From positions 12,860,863 through 12,924,862 of the forward strand of contig CM057135.1 of assembly GCA_029964075.1 (NCBI GenBank): a stretch of 64,000 nt of DNA. The letters run 5' to 3'. Origin of the DNA: Patiria pectinifera. Taxonomy: Eukaryota > Echinodermata > Asteroidea > Valvatida > Asterinidae. Of this stretch, positions 1 to 10,063 are shown piece by piece (positions within the stretch are counted from its first letter, which is position 1; each line of letters starts with the position of its first letter). The notes beneath the pieces were generated by a model. The model saw nothing but the letters and a program-made list of their open reading frames with translations. It made no database searches and was not told the origin of the DNA. A program made the translations under genes and the position numbers.

Positions 1-960
1 CGGGAAAATTGAATAATTATTAATCCTTCTTTCAATCTTGTTGCTTTAAAAATATTAACACTCTCACATTCAAAATTAAAATCAAGTTTATGGTATTACG
101 CCCGCTATTTTATACAATCATAAAGGTGACTGCCGCCAGGTCCTTGTCAGCCTGCCAACTGTCGATGTAGCATCACTCAGATTTCGGTCCAAGGGGTCCG
201 GTAGAGGTAGGAGTCCTTGAAAAGAGCTTCAGTTCCTCAGGGTAGTGCGAGGCTCACTCTACTCGGTAGAAACATCTCCCCATTCTTTGTGCCATCTGAG
301 ATTAGAAATTTTACAAGCCAAAATCCCACTAAGATTCCACACCATTCTTAGCAAGTAAAGAATTCAATCTCAGATTTTACAATTAAATCAATTTCACTTC
401 TAATTAACACAAGAAATAAAGTGGGCAAAGAAAATAGTTTAAACTTACAGTTAGCATCTTCAAAACTCTCTCGGAGTTGCATACAATGTCAGCTTTTTAT
501 GCAGACCACATAATTGCAATGTAGATATGTGGTTGTTGGCTGTTCAGGCTAAAGCTGGCAATAAAATCAGACTCGCTGTATGACTAGCTGTATGTTTAGT
601 TTCAGGACAAAATAGTTCCTCTCTCACGTGTGTCTGGCGAGCAAGTGCCTGCAGCAGCTTAGCATAGGCAAACCCCCAAGCCGCTCCCATGCAAGGAATT
701 TTGGAAGGCATTTGGCAAATGTTCATACTCTACTGATCACTCATATTGCTAACTATGGCACACACGGGTAACAAAGCACTTTCCTTGGCACACCCACATA
801 CCATGAATGGAATACTGAATATTCATCACTGGAACTTACAACCTATCACTGAATCCACACACACACACACACACATACAAACACTCAAAACCACTCAACC
901 AAATAAATCAGTTCAATGAATAAATGAAACTAAGGAAAATATACACAGTCACTTGTGACA
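1..960 (-). repeat. Gypsy-3 3' LTR, partial (runs off left edge)
   Basis: Read on the minus strand, a purine-rich tract (961-975, complement of the plus strand) is followed at once by TGTCACAAGT. This is the usual layout of a polypurine tract followed by a 3' LTR starting with TG. The LTR continues to position 1 without a recognisable end, so it is at least 960 bp. It holds a (CA)n microsatellite at about 856-875 and no coding potential beyond short chance frames. The assignment rests on the tract, the TG start and the RNase H region just upstream. No second LTR copy is in the window to confirm it. Confidence 0.55.
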
Positions 961-1577
961 TTTCACTCCCCTTTAAACAAAATGGATTTATACATTTTTC
1001 CTGATGACGATCATAATTGAATGTATGATGCTACTTACGTACGACTCAGGTAGTCCGCACCAACATTATCACTGCCATTAATGGCTTCAATGCGAAACCT
1101 ATAAGGTTGGAGGGCAATGGCCCATCGCATTATCCTGCCATTTGCAATCTTGGATCGATTGATGAATGTGAGAGGCTGATGGTCTGTTTTGAGAATGAAT
1201 TCTCGTCCATACAAATAGGGTTCAAACTTACGTACGCTCCAGACGATGGCCAGACATTCCTTCTCCATAACTGAGTATGCTTTTTCTCGGGGAAGCAACT
1301 TCTTGCTCGCATATGCCACTGGAAACTTCTCACCTTCATGGATTTGCAGAAGAACAGCACCCAAACCTGTCTCGGAAGCATCAGTTCTCAAGATAAACTG
1401 TTTGTTAAGATCAGGGAGTACAAGAATTGGTACACTTGTCAACTTTGTTTTGAGGGTGTTGAAGTTTCTATCCTGGCTGATTTCCCAACGACCTCTGTTT
1501 GGTTCTTTGTTTTTCGTCTTATCTGTTAGGGGACAAGCGATAACAGAGTGGTTTGGAATGAATCGCCTGTAATAATT
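961..1577 (-). pseudogene. Gypsy-3 pol remnant: end of reverse transcriptase and RNase H
   Basis: The minus strand encodes the connection between reverse transcriptase and RNase H, and the RNase H domain, of a Ty3/Gypsy polyprotein. Visible motifs are TDASETGLGAVL (first catalytic Asp of RNase H), KECLAIVWSV, TDHQPLTFI and GADYLSR at its end. The residues differ clearly from the RNase H of Gypsy-2 (28,000 region), so this is another family. No integrase region is seen between RNase H and the LTR. The element is an incomplete fossil. The part before about 1577 belongs to Gypsy-1, a different element on the same strand. Confidence 0.8.
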
Positions 1578-1579
1578 TT

Positions 1580-2499
1580 CAATACATCATCTACCACACG
1601 ATCAACTGCTCGGAGGACACCTACTCGGGTTCTACGATGCAAGGTAAAACCTGAGCTAGAAATGTTGTCAATCCTGACTGGAACAGTCCTGCCAGTCCTG
1701 ACCAGAGAAGATGCCACAAGGATACCGACTGGAAAGTGATCACTGTTACGGAGTGGCTCAACAACCGCTGTTTGAAAGGACACATGTTGAGGAGCTGAAC
1801 ACATGACAGTAACAGTAGTGTTAGCAGGAATGTAGACAGACTGATTGGAAGATCGCACAAAAGACACAACATCTTGCTCTCTGGCATGAGCATCGACCTG
1901 AAGACAGAGAACAGACTGCAAAAAGTGCAGAGGAGATGTTGTGGCTAAGCTGGCATCACCCAAAGCGCTAACCAACGGAGATAAAACATTCATCCTTAGG
2001 AGACCTGGAACTAGTTGTTTCTCCTTCTTGATCTCAACATCAACTAGATCGCGGACGACTAGAAAACCCATCTGAGGCAAAATGATCCATCACAATTCAG
2101 GTCTAACTCCAAATAACCAACATATGGTATCTCCAAGCCATTAGCAGCTGTGATCCGCAAACAGGGGCCGTAGGACCTCAACTCGGTACCTTTTGGTTTC
2201 AGATGGTTCAGGAAAAACTCTTCAGTTACAGTAGAAACCATTGAGCCTGTGTCAAGGAGACACTTTGTCTCAACAGTCCCTAGTCTAAGAGTGAGTGTGG
2301 GACAACTACCAACAACATTAGAGGTGGAAGGACTCGCCTCAGCAAAACAAGAACTACAAAAAGGGTCCGTAGTTTCCCTCTCCTCGAATGGACCCTGGTC
2401 CGAGAGAGGAGTTAGTTTCCCTGACTTGGAGGGGATTTCGTTGCTTTCCTCAAGTCTTCTACCGTACCATGTGCTTCTTTGAGTTGTCGCTTGAAGCAC
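1580..2499 (-). pseudogene. Gypsy-1 pol start: aspartic protease region (fossil)
   Basis: The minus-strand reading carries the retropepsin active-site region CLLDTGSMVSTV, where DTG is the catalytic triad, followed by a long stretch matching residues 1-300 of the Gypsy-2 pol protein (25871 onward). It overlaps the end of gag, as in Gypsy-2. Similarity ends before the reverse transcriptase. The fragment is broken and is not expected to make a working enzyme. Confidence 0.85.
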
Positions 2500-3395
2500 C
2501 TCTCTGCTGTGTGTCCTGCCTTGCTACAAAATGTACAAGTTACCTTCGTCTGCTGTCTGCCAGTGAAGTTATTGGGCTTGGCTTGGGCTAATTGCTGGAC
2601 AAGGGTAGTCAATTCATCCAGTTGTTTCTGCTGATGATCGATCTGCTCTTGTTGTTTGACCATGATCTCAAGTAACGATCTCGCACTCGGTTCTTCTTTT
2701 GCCGATTGTCTACTGATGGTAACAGGATTGGAAGAAGAGGCAGCCCCTTCACTCTCCTCAGCCCACTCGATGGCTTCCGTCCTCAAGGCAAAGAAGTCGA
2801 TGCCAGGTGAACCACGAAGCTAACTTTTCAAGTACTTTCGAAGTAGAACATCGTGGACCCCCTCTGCAAACTGGTCTTTTAAGAGATGCTCTCGCTTCTC
2901 CATGAGCTGAGGGCACTTCCTGGCAGCCTTAGTGAACAGGTCAAGAAGGGAGTGAGAAAAAGATGTTAAGGACTCCTCCTGTGTCTGCTTCCGTTCAAAA
3001 AATGTCCGTTGCAGACGAACAGATGAACCATGATCCCCAAATGTGTCTCGTAAGACAGAAAATAGGGCTTCCAAACTACCTACTTTGTGGTATTTTACCT
3101 CCTCTCTAGCTGAACTAGTTAGATACTGGAGGGCAAAATCTATTTCTGCCTTCTTAGACAAGGGTCGGGCCTTCACAGCAGTACTTACATCATCAATCCA
3201 GTCCTCTAACTTAATATCTGAAGATTTTCCAGAAAAAGACTGTAGTTTTTTTTGGCTAGGAACCAACAGATAAGTCGGTCTTTTGACTTTGGAAAATTCC
3301 TGTGTTTGATGGAATAAGGAACGAAAGTCTTCAAGTTCATCCATGAGATGTGACACACTAGGACCTCCTTCTGCCCCCTCCGTTTCCTTAGGCAT
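2412..3395 (-). pseudogene. Gypsy-1 gag (fossil)
   Basis: The minus strand encodes a gag protein nearly the same as the 327-residue Gypsy-2 gag. It starts MPKETEGAEGG and contains LEDWIDDVSTAVKARPL in the capsid-like part, a glutamine-rich helical stretch, and one CCHC zinc knuckle (CTFCSKAGHTAERC) near its end. The copy is broken. It lies between the leader (3396-4842) and the protease region, in the normal order for the family. Confidence 0.88.
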
Positions 3396-4842
3396 GACTA
3401 GTGTTATGATAGGAAAACCTGCTGCTTATTGGGGATAAAAGGTTAATATATGTACAAAAATATGTGGTTTTGCTTACAAATGCCTGTATGCAGCAAGCGC
3501 AACCTAATATGCAACCTTAACGCTTAGCAGCAGTGCACTTACACAGTCCACTAAGTCTAGAACCCAAGCACGGTAGATCACGTGCAGCTAGATGACAGGT
3601 GAATCACGGGGTGGAAGAAGGGATGGATGGCATGAACGTAGTCACCCAAGTGGTAGTATGTCCCAAATCTGCATGCACAGAAAAATATAAATGAAAAGAC
3701 ATCTGCCACAGGGGCATTAAAATGTTCACAACAAAAAGACTTGTGACAAAGCTCAAATAGAAACTATGAAGAATAATCAAGAATTCCAAACACTTAAATA
3801 GAAATTCCAAAAATTCCAAAAATTCCAAAGGTGATACTGAAATGCTATAAAAGAGCGAATTTAGAGCTAAGGTCACTAGAACACCAACTCTTAGAATGTT
3901 ATGAGGAGAGACAAATTCTTGGATGCTCCTTAAAATTGCTATAAAAGAGCAAATTTAGAGCTAAGGAGCAGGTTACTAGAATACCAACTCTCTAGAATAT
4001 TATGAGAAGAGACACAATTCTTGGATGCTCCTTCTATTCTACATTAAGTGTTAATTTTACAAATGCAGTATACAAATGACAATATAAGTTTTCTCACATA
4101 ATATGTTCAATTTTGTTTTGTTCTTTATCTTTTTTCTAGGTTTTCAGAGAACAATAATAATGCAATGAATCACAACAAGCAAGAAATATTACCACTACCA
4201 GCAAAAATATGAAAATGTAGCTCCTGCAGCCCGCTCCCGAGACCAATGATCGTCGCTGTCAGATCAATGGACGGCCACCAAGATGGAAGGAGTTTGGATT
4301 TCGCCAAAAGAAGACAGTTCAGTCTAATGGCAGCAGATGACACACTCCTGCAGCTCACTCTGGAGGTCAGTCTGTGGTTCTCCGGCGGGGGGACGGCACC
4401 AAGAAGACGCAGTCAATTGGACGACCGCAGTGACCAGTCCATGAACAACCGCCCAGATGCAACATGTACAGTCCAGCTGGAACAGGATTCTGTGCTTCAG
4501 CGGTGTCTATGGCAGCACCAGAGTCTCTTGGAGAATAAATGTGTGTCTTTCAAGATGGCACCAAGTAAGGAAAGCGGCAGGAACCTGGGCCGGTACACCC
4601 CTCCTTAGTCAACCTGGTCTGGTACCCAACCTCCGCTGGGCCTACTATGCCGATGCTGAGCTTAGCCTAGACTCCCAATCGTCATGAGCAGAACGACGCC
4701 ACAGCTAGAGCTCCCGGTCTCATCAGTGCCAGGCGAATTCCCTATATATTTGACTGTCGTTATCCCAGATTTAATTTATCCAATTCCGCTTCCAAATCTA
4801 AAATAAAGTGGATAGCAAAGCTATCCTACCGACTACGCCAAG
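3396..4842 (-). other. Gypsy-1 leader with primer binding site
   Basis: This stretch lies between gag and the 5' LTR and matches the Gypsy-2 leader (23545-24974). The primer binding site is at 4823-4840. On the minus strand it reads TGGCGTAGTCGGTAGGAT, complementary to a tRNA 3' end closing in CCA, two bases from the LTR edge. I did not identify the tRNA. Short frames inside the leader (for example at 4246-4608) are not shared as proteins by the two copies and are taken as chance. Confidence 0.75.
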
Positions 4843-5041
4843 TGTAACCGGGGAGAGTGGAATTAGTTAGTTTTAAAATGGGGCACTCTCCTTATGTCCG
4901 AGGGGTTCCACTAAAAAAAATGATTTGGGTGGAGCGAAGTTTCTGTTTGTCTCAAGAATATGAAATGGTTTATTTACAGCACAAATATGAGACAATATAT
5001 ATACAAAGTATTAGGTATTTACACAAGAATTACAGTATATA

Positions 5042-6350
5042 CAGGGTGTATCAAAAAAAAGTATACACTTAGAGAAATGTATCTAAAAAGGATGTTTTAT
5101 AATTTTTCAAAAATTTGTCACTAAATATTGATGGACCAAGGTCTCACGCTTTAATTGCCACCATGTCAATCTTCAGCTGTTCCGCATGAGTGAACACTAG
5201 CTATTTACTTTCACCAGATTTCAATTGGCTTGCGCACAAAAGTGAAATGGTTAAAACATAATCAAACACCGTGGTAGGGAAATTTAGGCATGTGCTTTGT
5301 TGCTCACAAATTTTCAAGAAAATTGGATTAACCCTTAGTCCTCCACAGGCCCACCAAGTTTGGACTCGAGTTGCTCCTTCCTCAAAACATTAACAACAGC
5401 ATGACCTTACAAGTCAATGATTAGGCCTAATGGTACTCGTCATGAGGGAATGCAACATTTGCACTTCATGCATGCACGATTCAGTCTTCGAAGTGGCCAC
5501 CATTTCTTTGCACACAGCCCTCCTCAGCATGTCAATGATTTTCGTCGTTATCGTCCTGGCAGAAGAAATGGACAATTTAGGCGTGCCTGGTGGGCGCAAG
5601 ATGGGGCACCACCGCACAAGAGGTGGTCTCACTGAATTGTTTGGCGATCGCTTCATCGCATTAAACCGGCCCGTCGAGTGGCCCCCAAGATCGCCCGATC
5701 TTACCCCATACTGGACTTTTTCTTGTGAGGCCATGTTAAGTCTAAGGTGTACACCACTCCACCAAGAGACCTGGATGACCTGCAAGAATGTGTTACTGCC
5801 GAAGTTGCTGTTGTGAGGCAGGATGCCGCAATGATTAGGTGCGCAGTTTATGACATGCTGAGGAGGGCAGAAGTCTGTGGGCAAAGAAATGGTGGCCACG
5901 TCGAAGACTGAATCGTGCATGCATGAAGTGCAAACGTTGCATTCCCTCATGACGGTTACCATTAGGCCTAATCATTGACTTGTAAGGTCATGCTGTTGTT
6001 AATGTTTTGAGGAAGGCGCAACTTGAGTCCAAACTTGATGGGCCTGTGGAGGACTAAGGGTTAATCCAATTTTCATGAAAGTTTGTGAGCAACAAAGCAC
6101 ATGCCTAAACTTCCCTACCACGGTGTTTGATTATATTTTAACCATTTCACTTTTGTGCGCAAGCCAATTGAAATCTGGTGAAAGTAAATAGCTAGTGTTC
6201 ACTCATGCGGAACAGCTGAAGATTGACATGGTGGCAATTAAAGCGTAAGACCTTGGTCCATCAATATTTAGTGACAGATTTTTGAAAAATTATAAAACAT
6301 CCTTTTTTGATACATTTCTCTAAGTGTATACTTTTTTTTGATACACCCTG
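5042..6350. mobile_element. Foldback mariner/Tc1-type transposon derivative
   Basis: The ends are inverted copies beginning CAGGGTGTATCAAAAAAAAG and are flanked by TA on both sides (5040-5041 and 6351-6352), as for the Tc1/mariner superfamily. The inverted repeats are very long: about 500 bp on each arm (5042 to about 5540, and about 5850 to 6350) surround a unique centre of about 310 bp. The arms run into transposase coding sequence, so this looks like a rearranged, palindrome-forming derivative rather than a simple autonomous copy. It is inserted in the Gypsy-1 5' LTR. Removing it brings that LTR to about 1.67 kb, close to its relatives. Confidence 0.85.
5500..5830 (+). pseudogene. Mariner-type transposase C-terminal remnant
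   Basis: The plus strand holds the end of a DDE transposase. WWAQDGAPPH (the second catalytic Asp region) lies near 5580-5610, in one frame. FGDRFI, then WPPRSPDLTP, follow near 5640-5710 in another frame. LDFFL and GHVKSKVYTTPPRDLDDLQ follow near 5715-5785 after a further frame change, with an in-frame stop after DFFL. At least two frameshifts and one stop make it non-functional. The N-terminal half, with the first catalytic Asp, is missing. The motif order fits the IS630/Tc1/mariner group. Confidence 0.8.
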
Positions 6351-7820
6351 TATATTAACTTTGGGTTTATCAAACTTCGTTGGGTATAAAAACGAAACTT
6401 TGTTGGGTCTATAAAAACGACAGAGAAGATAGGGTGGTGAACTGTCACTCCAAGGATGGTATCTGAAATGTATATAAACGATAAATGACTAATAAATTAT
6501 GGAAATTACTATGGCATAAAATGACTGTTGCCCAAATAGAAGAATTATTTAAATGGCAATTATGCAAGAATATGAATATTTATATACATGTAGTGTAATT
6601 TTAAATCCGAAAATAGAAATGAATTATTCACCAAGTTATGTTAAAAAATGAAATCAGAATATAATACCATGCTCTAATAACGAATTCCCGAATGATCATA
6701 GCAATAGAGAACTGATAGTTTTGGGAAAATGGGAAAGTCTATTTTAAATGATACATGAGAACGTAAATATTATACATGTAGCAACACTAAAATTTAAGTT
6801 GAAGTTATTTGCATATTCAGGTTGCTCAGAAGTTCCAATTTGTGTTTGTTTCAAAAAAAAAATGGAAATTCACAAAATATAAAGTACATGATAACATTGT
6901 TTTCCGGAATTGCCGAAAAATATTAAAATAGCAGGAAATTGTATTTAAATAAATCGACCTAGTTTACCCGAAATGTTCAAAGTATAAAATAAAGTCAACA
7001 GAAAATCCTTTTTTGCCATCTCATGCAAGAGTTAAATAGAGAATCATTAGGGAAAAACTAATTCTCAAAAATACTTGCAAATCACGACAACAGATTGATT
7101 TCAAAAGTTAATCAGTCGTGATCGCAAGGCAAATTTCAGGCCGTGTCCGTTTTGACGGCCTTAATTTCTGGCAATAAACAAAGCATACAAAAGACCAGAA
7201 TGTTATACAGAAATGATGGCATAAAAATATTCAGGCATAAAAAGGTTTTAGGCATAAAAATGTTTTAGGCATAAAAAGGTTAAATATCAAACAAGGGATT
7301 TACTCACCACTTGGGAGGATCTACGCTCATGCCTACTCCGTGTCCGATGTCAAAAATCGACGATCAGCAGTGAAAATACAATGTAGATGTAAATATTCTA
7401 CTGCAGTATAGGGAGCCTCTCTCAAAATTTCAGTAAAAGTGGAGAGTGTAAGATGCTGGTAAAAGATAGTCTGTTTGCAACGATGTGTTGGATCTAAATC
7501 AAAATTATTTCGCAGCTAGCCTTACAAGAAAACTATACCGAAACGCCCGGAATGTCGGCTATTCCTCTTAAACAAAGCGCGGTGGAATGCAAAACTCGCA
7601 TGCTCGCCACGCCCATCGCATAGTTGAGCAAAATTCTAGGCGGCGCGCGCTGTAAAAAAAAGTTTAGTTGGCCGCGAGAGGGCGCTAGGCAAAAAGCATG
7701 ATCGCAATGGCTGCTCACATGTGAATCGACACTAACACAAAATTACAAAAGTTACGAAATGAATGCTGGAGTAAGGAACCTGTCGGGTAAAAGTAAGTAC
7801 TGCAACCCGACCTGGTTACA

Positions 7821-8110
7821 TCAAGATAGCCTCTGCTCGAAGCACTTTGATCCCGAGTATTTCAAAACAGGCGGTAAAACCAAAATTCTGAAGAGAAATG
7901 CTCTGCACACGTTGTTCGAATTTCCCAAACACCTTCAGCCTAGGCCCCTTAAGGAGCGTCGAGTATTGAATCTTGCTGTAGCTCGTGAGACAGCAAACTC
8001 TCTTCTTGAACCCGACGAAGACCTGGATATGCATAGAAAAATAGTGGCAGCTGTCCAGAGTGATCATGGATTCTACACATTGCCATCAGAGCTCTATCAA
8101 GTCAGAAACT
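7821..8110 (+). pseudogene. THAP zinc finger exon, C-terminal half (host-type gene fragment)
   Basis: The plus strand reads WLHQDSLCSKHFDPEYF, then KILKRNALHTLFEFPKH. This is the second half of a THAP domain: tryptophan, the C-x2-H zinc pair in CSKHF, and a run equivalent to the usual AVPTIF motif. THAP domains are C2CH zinc fingers that bind DNA in host transcription factors and in P-element-like transposases. The first half, with the C-x2-4-C pair, should lie upstream, but the Gypsy-1 LTR edge sits at 7820. Either Gypsy-1 split the exon or an intron ends nearby. After the domain the frame continues with a charged linker (about residues 65-115) and runs into AT-rich sequence near 8110, where I cannot place a clear splice donor. 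Confidence 0.7.
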
Positions 8111-8838
8111 ATTTTTTTTTTAACCTTGGAGTTAGACAAGGTACTGAATTTGGCAAAGCGTTTTGCTGAAATTGTGTATTATGAAAAAATACAGGTTGCA
8201 GTAAGTTTTATGGTATATTTATTGAAATTAATGCTTTCATTGTGTATAGTTGTTCATACAATTTTACAGTTTGTGTTTGTACCCTTCTGTCTTTTCACAA
8301 TTATATTTATTCCAAGAAAATTTTAATTCCACAATTTTACCTCCAGTTTATTTTTTTATATGTATATCGAATGAACAGCTTATTAATTTTGTACAAAACT
8401 GCAAAGTGTAATTAAGAAATTGTACTTTTATGAGCAAATGTATACAATGTGTATTAGAATTCATTTGTGTTAATATATTGTAGATTTCTATTTATTGGAC
8501 GCTCAAGTGCAAAATGGAATTAAGAACTTGTACTTGTTTATTAGAATTATTTTTTGTTTATTGTACCGGCGTAAATTTCTATTTTTGTGGACACTCAAGT
8601 GTATTCACATTCTCAAATGCACATAATCTGCAAACAGGGAAAATTTAAACGTTAACAAACAACTTTGCATATTTATTTTAATTGATATTTTTGCCGTGTA
8701 TAATTGTACACTGACATTTTACAATCTATGTGTGTACCCTTTTATCTTTTCAGAATCATACTTATTTATTAAAAAATTTATTTCCACAGTTTTACCTCCA
8801 TTTATTTTTACAAAGCCAATATTTATTTGAAAACACTA
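8111..8838. other. AT-rich non-coding DNA with a diverged direct repeat
   Basis: No convincing gene is seen. Two blocks of about 110 bp resemble each other in the same direction, 8236-8345 and 8699-8812. Both carry GTTTGTACCCTTCTGTCTTT-like and ACCTCCATTTATTTTT-like stretches. A shorter repeated motif, GGACRCTCAAGTG, occurs at about 8498 and 8590. These are probably remains of a duplicated or repeated element of unknown type. Confidence 0.5.
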
Positions 8839-9112
8839 GTTTGAGACTTTAAGGTCCAAAAATCGCATTGTTGCAATGAGCACAATACACAATTAATGGA
8901 TGTAATGGGTGTTTAATGTAACTCCACTTGCATATTATTCGCAAAAAATCAACAACCTTTTCATTTTGTGTTTTCAAATAAATAAAAATGAAAAGGATGT
9001 TGATTTTGTGCGAATAATATGCAAGTGGAGTTACATTAAACACCCATTACATCCATTAATTGTGTATTGTGCTCATTGCACAATGCGATTTTTGGACCTT
9101 AAAGTCTCAAAC
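8839..9112. mobile_element. Small palindromic (foldback) element
   Basis: An almost perfect inverted repeat of about 125-130 bp per arm spans 8835-9116, starting GTTTGAGACTTTAAGGTCC on each strand. The centre is a short A/T-rich loop around 8965-8990. The sequence CTAG flanks both ends, consistent with a TA target duplication (8837-8838 and 9113-9114), so a Tc1/mariner-type MITE is likely but not proven. Two mirror-image open frames here are a by-product of the palindrome, not genes. Confidence 0.7.
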
Positions 9113-9907
9113 TAGTTACATTTGTACATACCTTTCCAAAGATGTTTTAGTATTCATGAATGAAACAAGGTTAACTTAAACATTGAACATAATAGATTTA
9201 TTTTAGTTTATTTTTTTTACCGTGTATATATTTGTACACAGATAACACATATGTTGTACATAATTTATAGAAATTATAGCCTATATAAAATTATCCTTCT
9301 ATGAATATTGCTTTGTTTGATTTCAATTGTTGCAAATAAATTGGAATCTATTTTGAAAGCTAATTGTGTACAAATAATACATTGTATCACTTGCAACCAG
9401 CATGGCAACTATAGTGGACATGCTGTATATAAACAGGCCTTCCTTTTTCATTAATACCTAGGTACATGTACATCACATCTTTGGCTCTCAATTTTTCTTT
9501 CATATAAAGTTATTTAATAAAAATAACTATAAATCAGCGATGGGTCTCCAATTAGATCCAAGACATCATGACGTCACGCTTTGTTTACATGTGCGCTTTC
9601 CTATATTACGTTCCAGCTGGCTCAAATAGGGAAGCATGCATATAAACAGAGCGTGTCGTCATTATATTTTAGGACTATTGAAATGATGAACAGAATCTGT
9701 GGAGAACACCACCATGACAATCAGACCCCACTTTTTGAAGTAACTGGGGGAGTCATGGCTGACAGTAGTAGGCATATAGGTGGGGTGGGCGTGGACATTG
9801 GCTGATGTAGCTCCCTGACCTACAATACATGTACATGTACGTTCTAGATCGCTTGAAAGCTCAATGGTTCTGGACTAGTGCTGAATAGTAACACGTGACG
9901 TAGCAAC
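9113..9907. other. Non-coding DNA, nothing recognised
   Basis: AT-rich sequence with scattered TACATGTA motifs. A CRE-like TGACGTCA lies at about 9570. No coding region, RNA gene or clear repeat edge was found. Confidence 0.5.
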
Positions 9908-10063
9908 CAGGCGCAGATCCAGAGGGAGGGTTTGGGGGTCAGAAACCCCCCCCCCCCCTCTTTGGCTGGGCTCCCTTAGTAATAATAATAAAAAATTACA
10001 TGTGCCTGATGGGCCCGAACCCCCTCCCCCCCCCCAAAAAAAAACATCCTGGATCTCCCCCTG
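9908..10063. mobile_element. hAT-like MITE (156 bp)
   Basis: The left end reads CAGGCGCAGATCCAGAGGG. The right end, on the opposite strand, reads CAGGGGGAGATCCAGGATG. Both fit the CAG-N-GGCGGATCCA style of hAT termini. The flanks share GCAAC (9903-9907 and 10064-10068), a 5-bp target duplication. The interior is dominated by C-, A- and T-runs. A related right-end-like sequence appears again at 11446-11486. Confidence 0.6.

Larger units (their letters stand above)
1578..7820 (-). mobile_element. Gypsy-1: 5' part of a Ty3/Gypsy retrotransposon (fossil)
   Basis: This minus-strand element runs from its 5' LTR (4843-7820) through leader, gag and protease, then stops being recognisable at about 1577. 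It is the same family as the whole Gypsy-2 at 21867-32702: LTR ends, primer site, leader, gag and protease all match closely by eye. Reverse transcriptase, integrase and the 3' LTR of this family are absent here. The coding part is broken at several places. A foldback DNA transposon lies in its LTR, so this copy is older than Gypsy-2. Confidence 0.9.
4843..7820 (-). repeat. Gypsy-1 5' LTR, enlarged by a nested element
   Basis: On the minus strand the LTR starts TGTAACCAGGTTGCGG at 7820 and ends with CCGGTTACA at 4843, giving the same ends as the Gypsy-2 LTRs. Its span of 2978 bp is about 1.3 kb longer than the 1675-1678 bp of the Gypsy-2 LTRs. The excess is explained by the foldback element at 5042-6350. 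Clustered TTTTTATGCC-type repeats at about 7205-7280 are shared with the other LTRs. Confidence 0.88.

Noticed and set aside
544-726. 60-residue open frame on the minus strand
   Set aside because: It lies within the Gypsy-3 LTR and has no family pattern.
8849-9115. Two similar open frames on opposite strands (MFNVTPLAYYS...)
   Set aside because: They mirror each other because the DNA is a palindrome. This is a property of the foldback element, not two genes.
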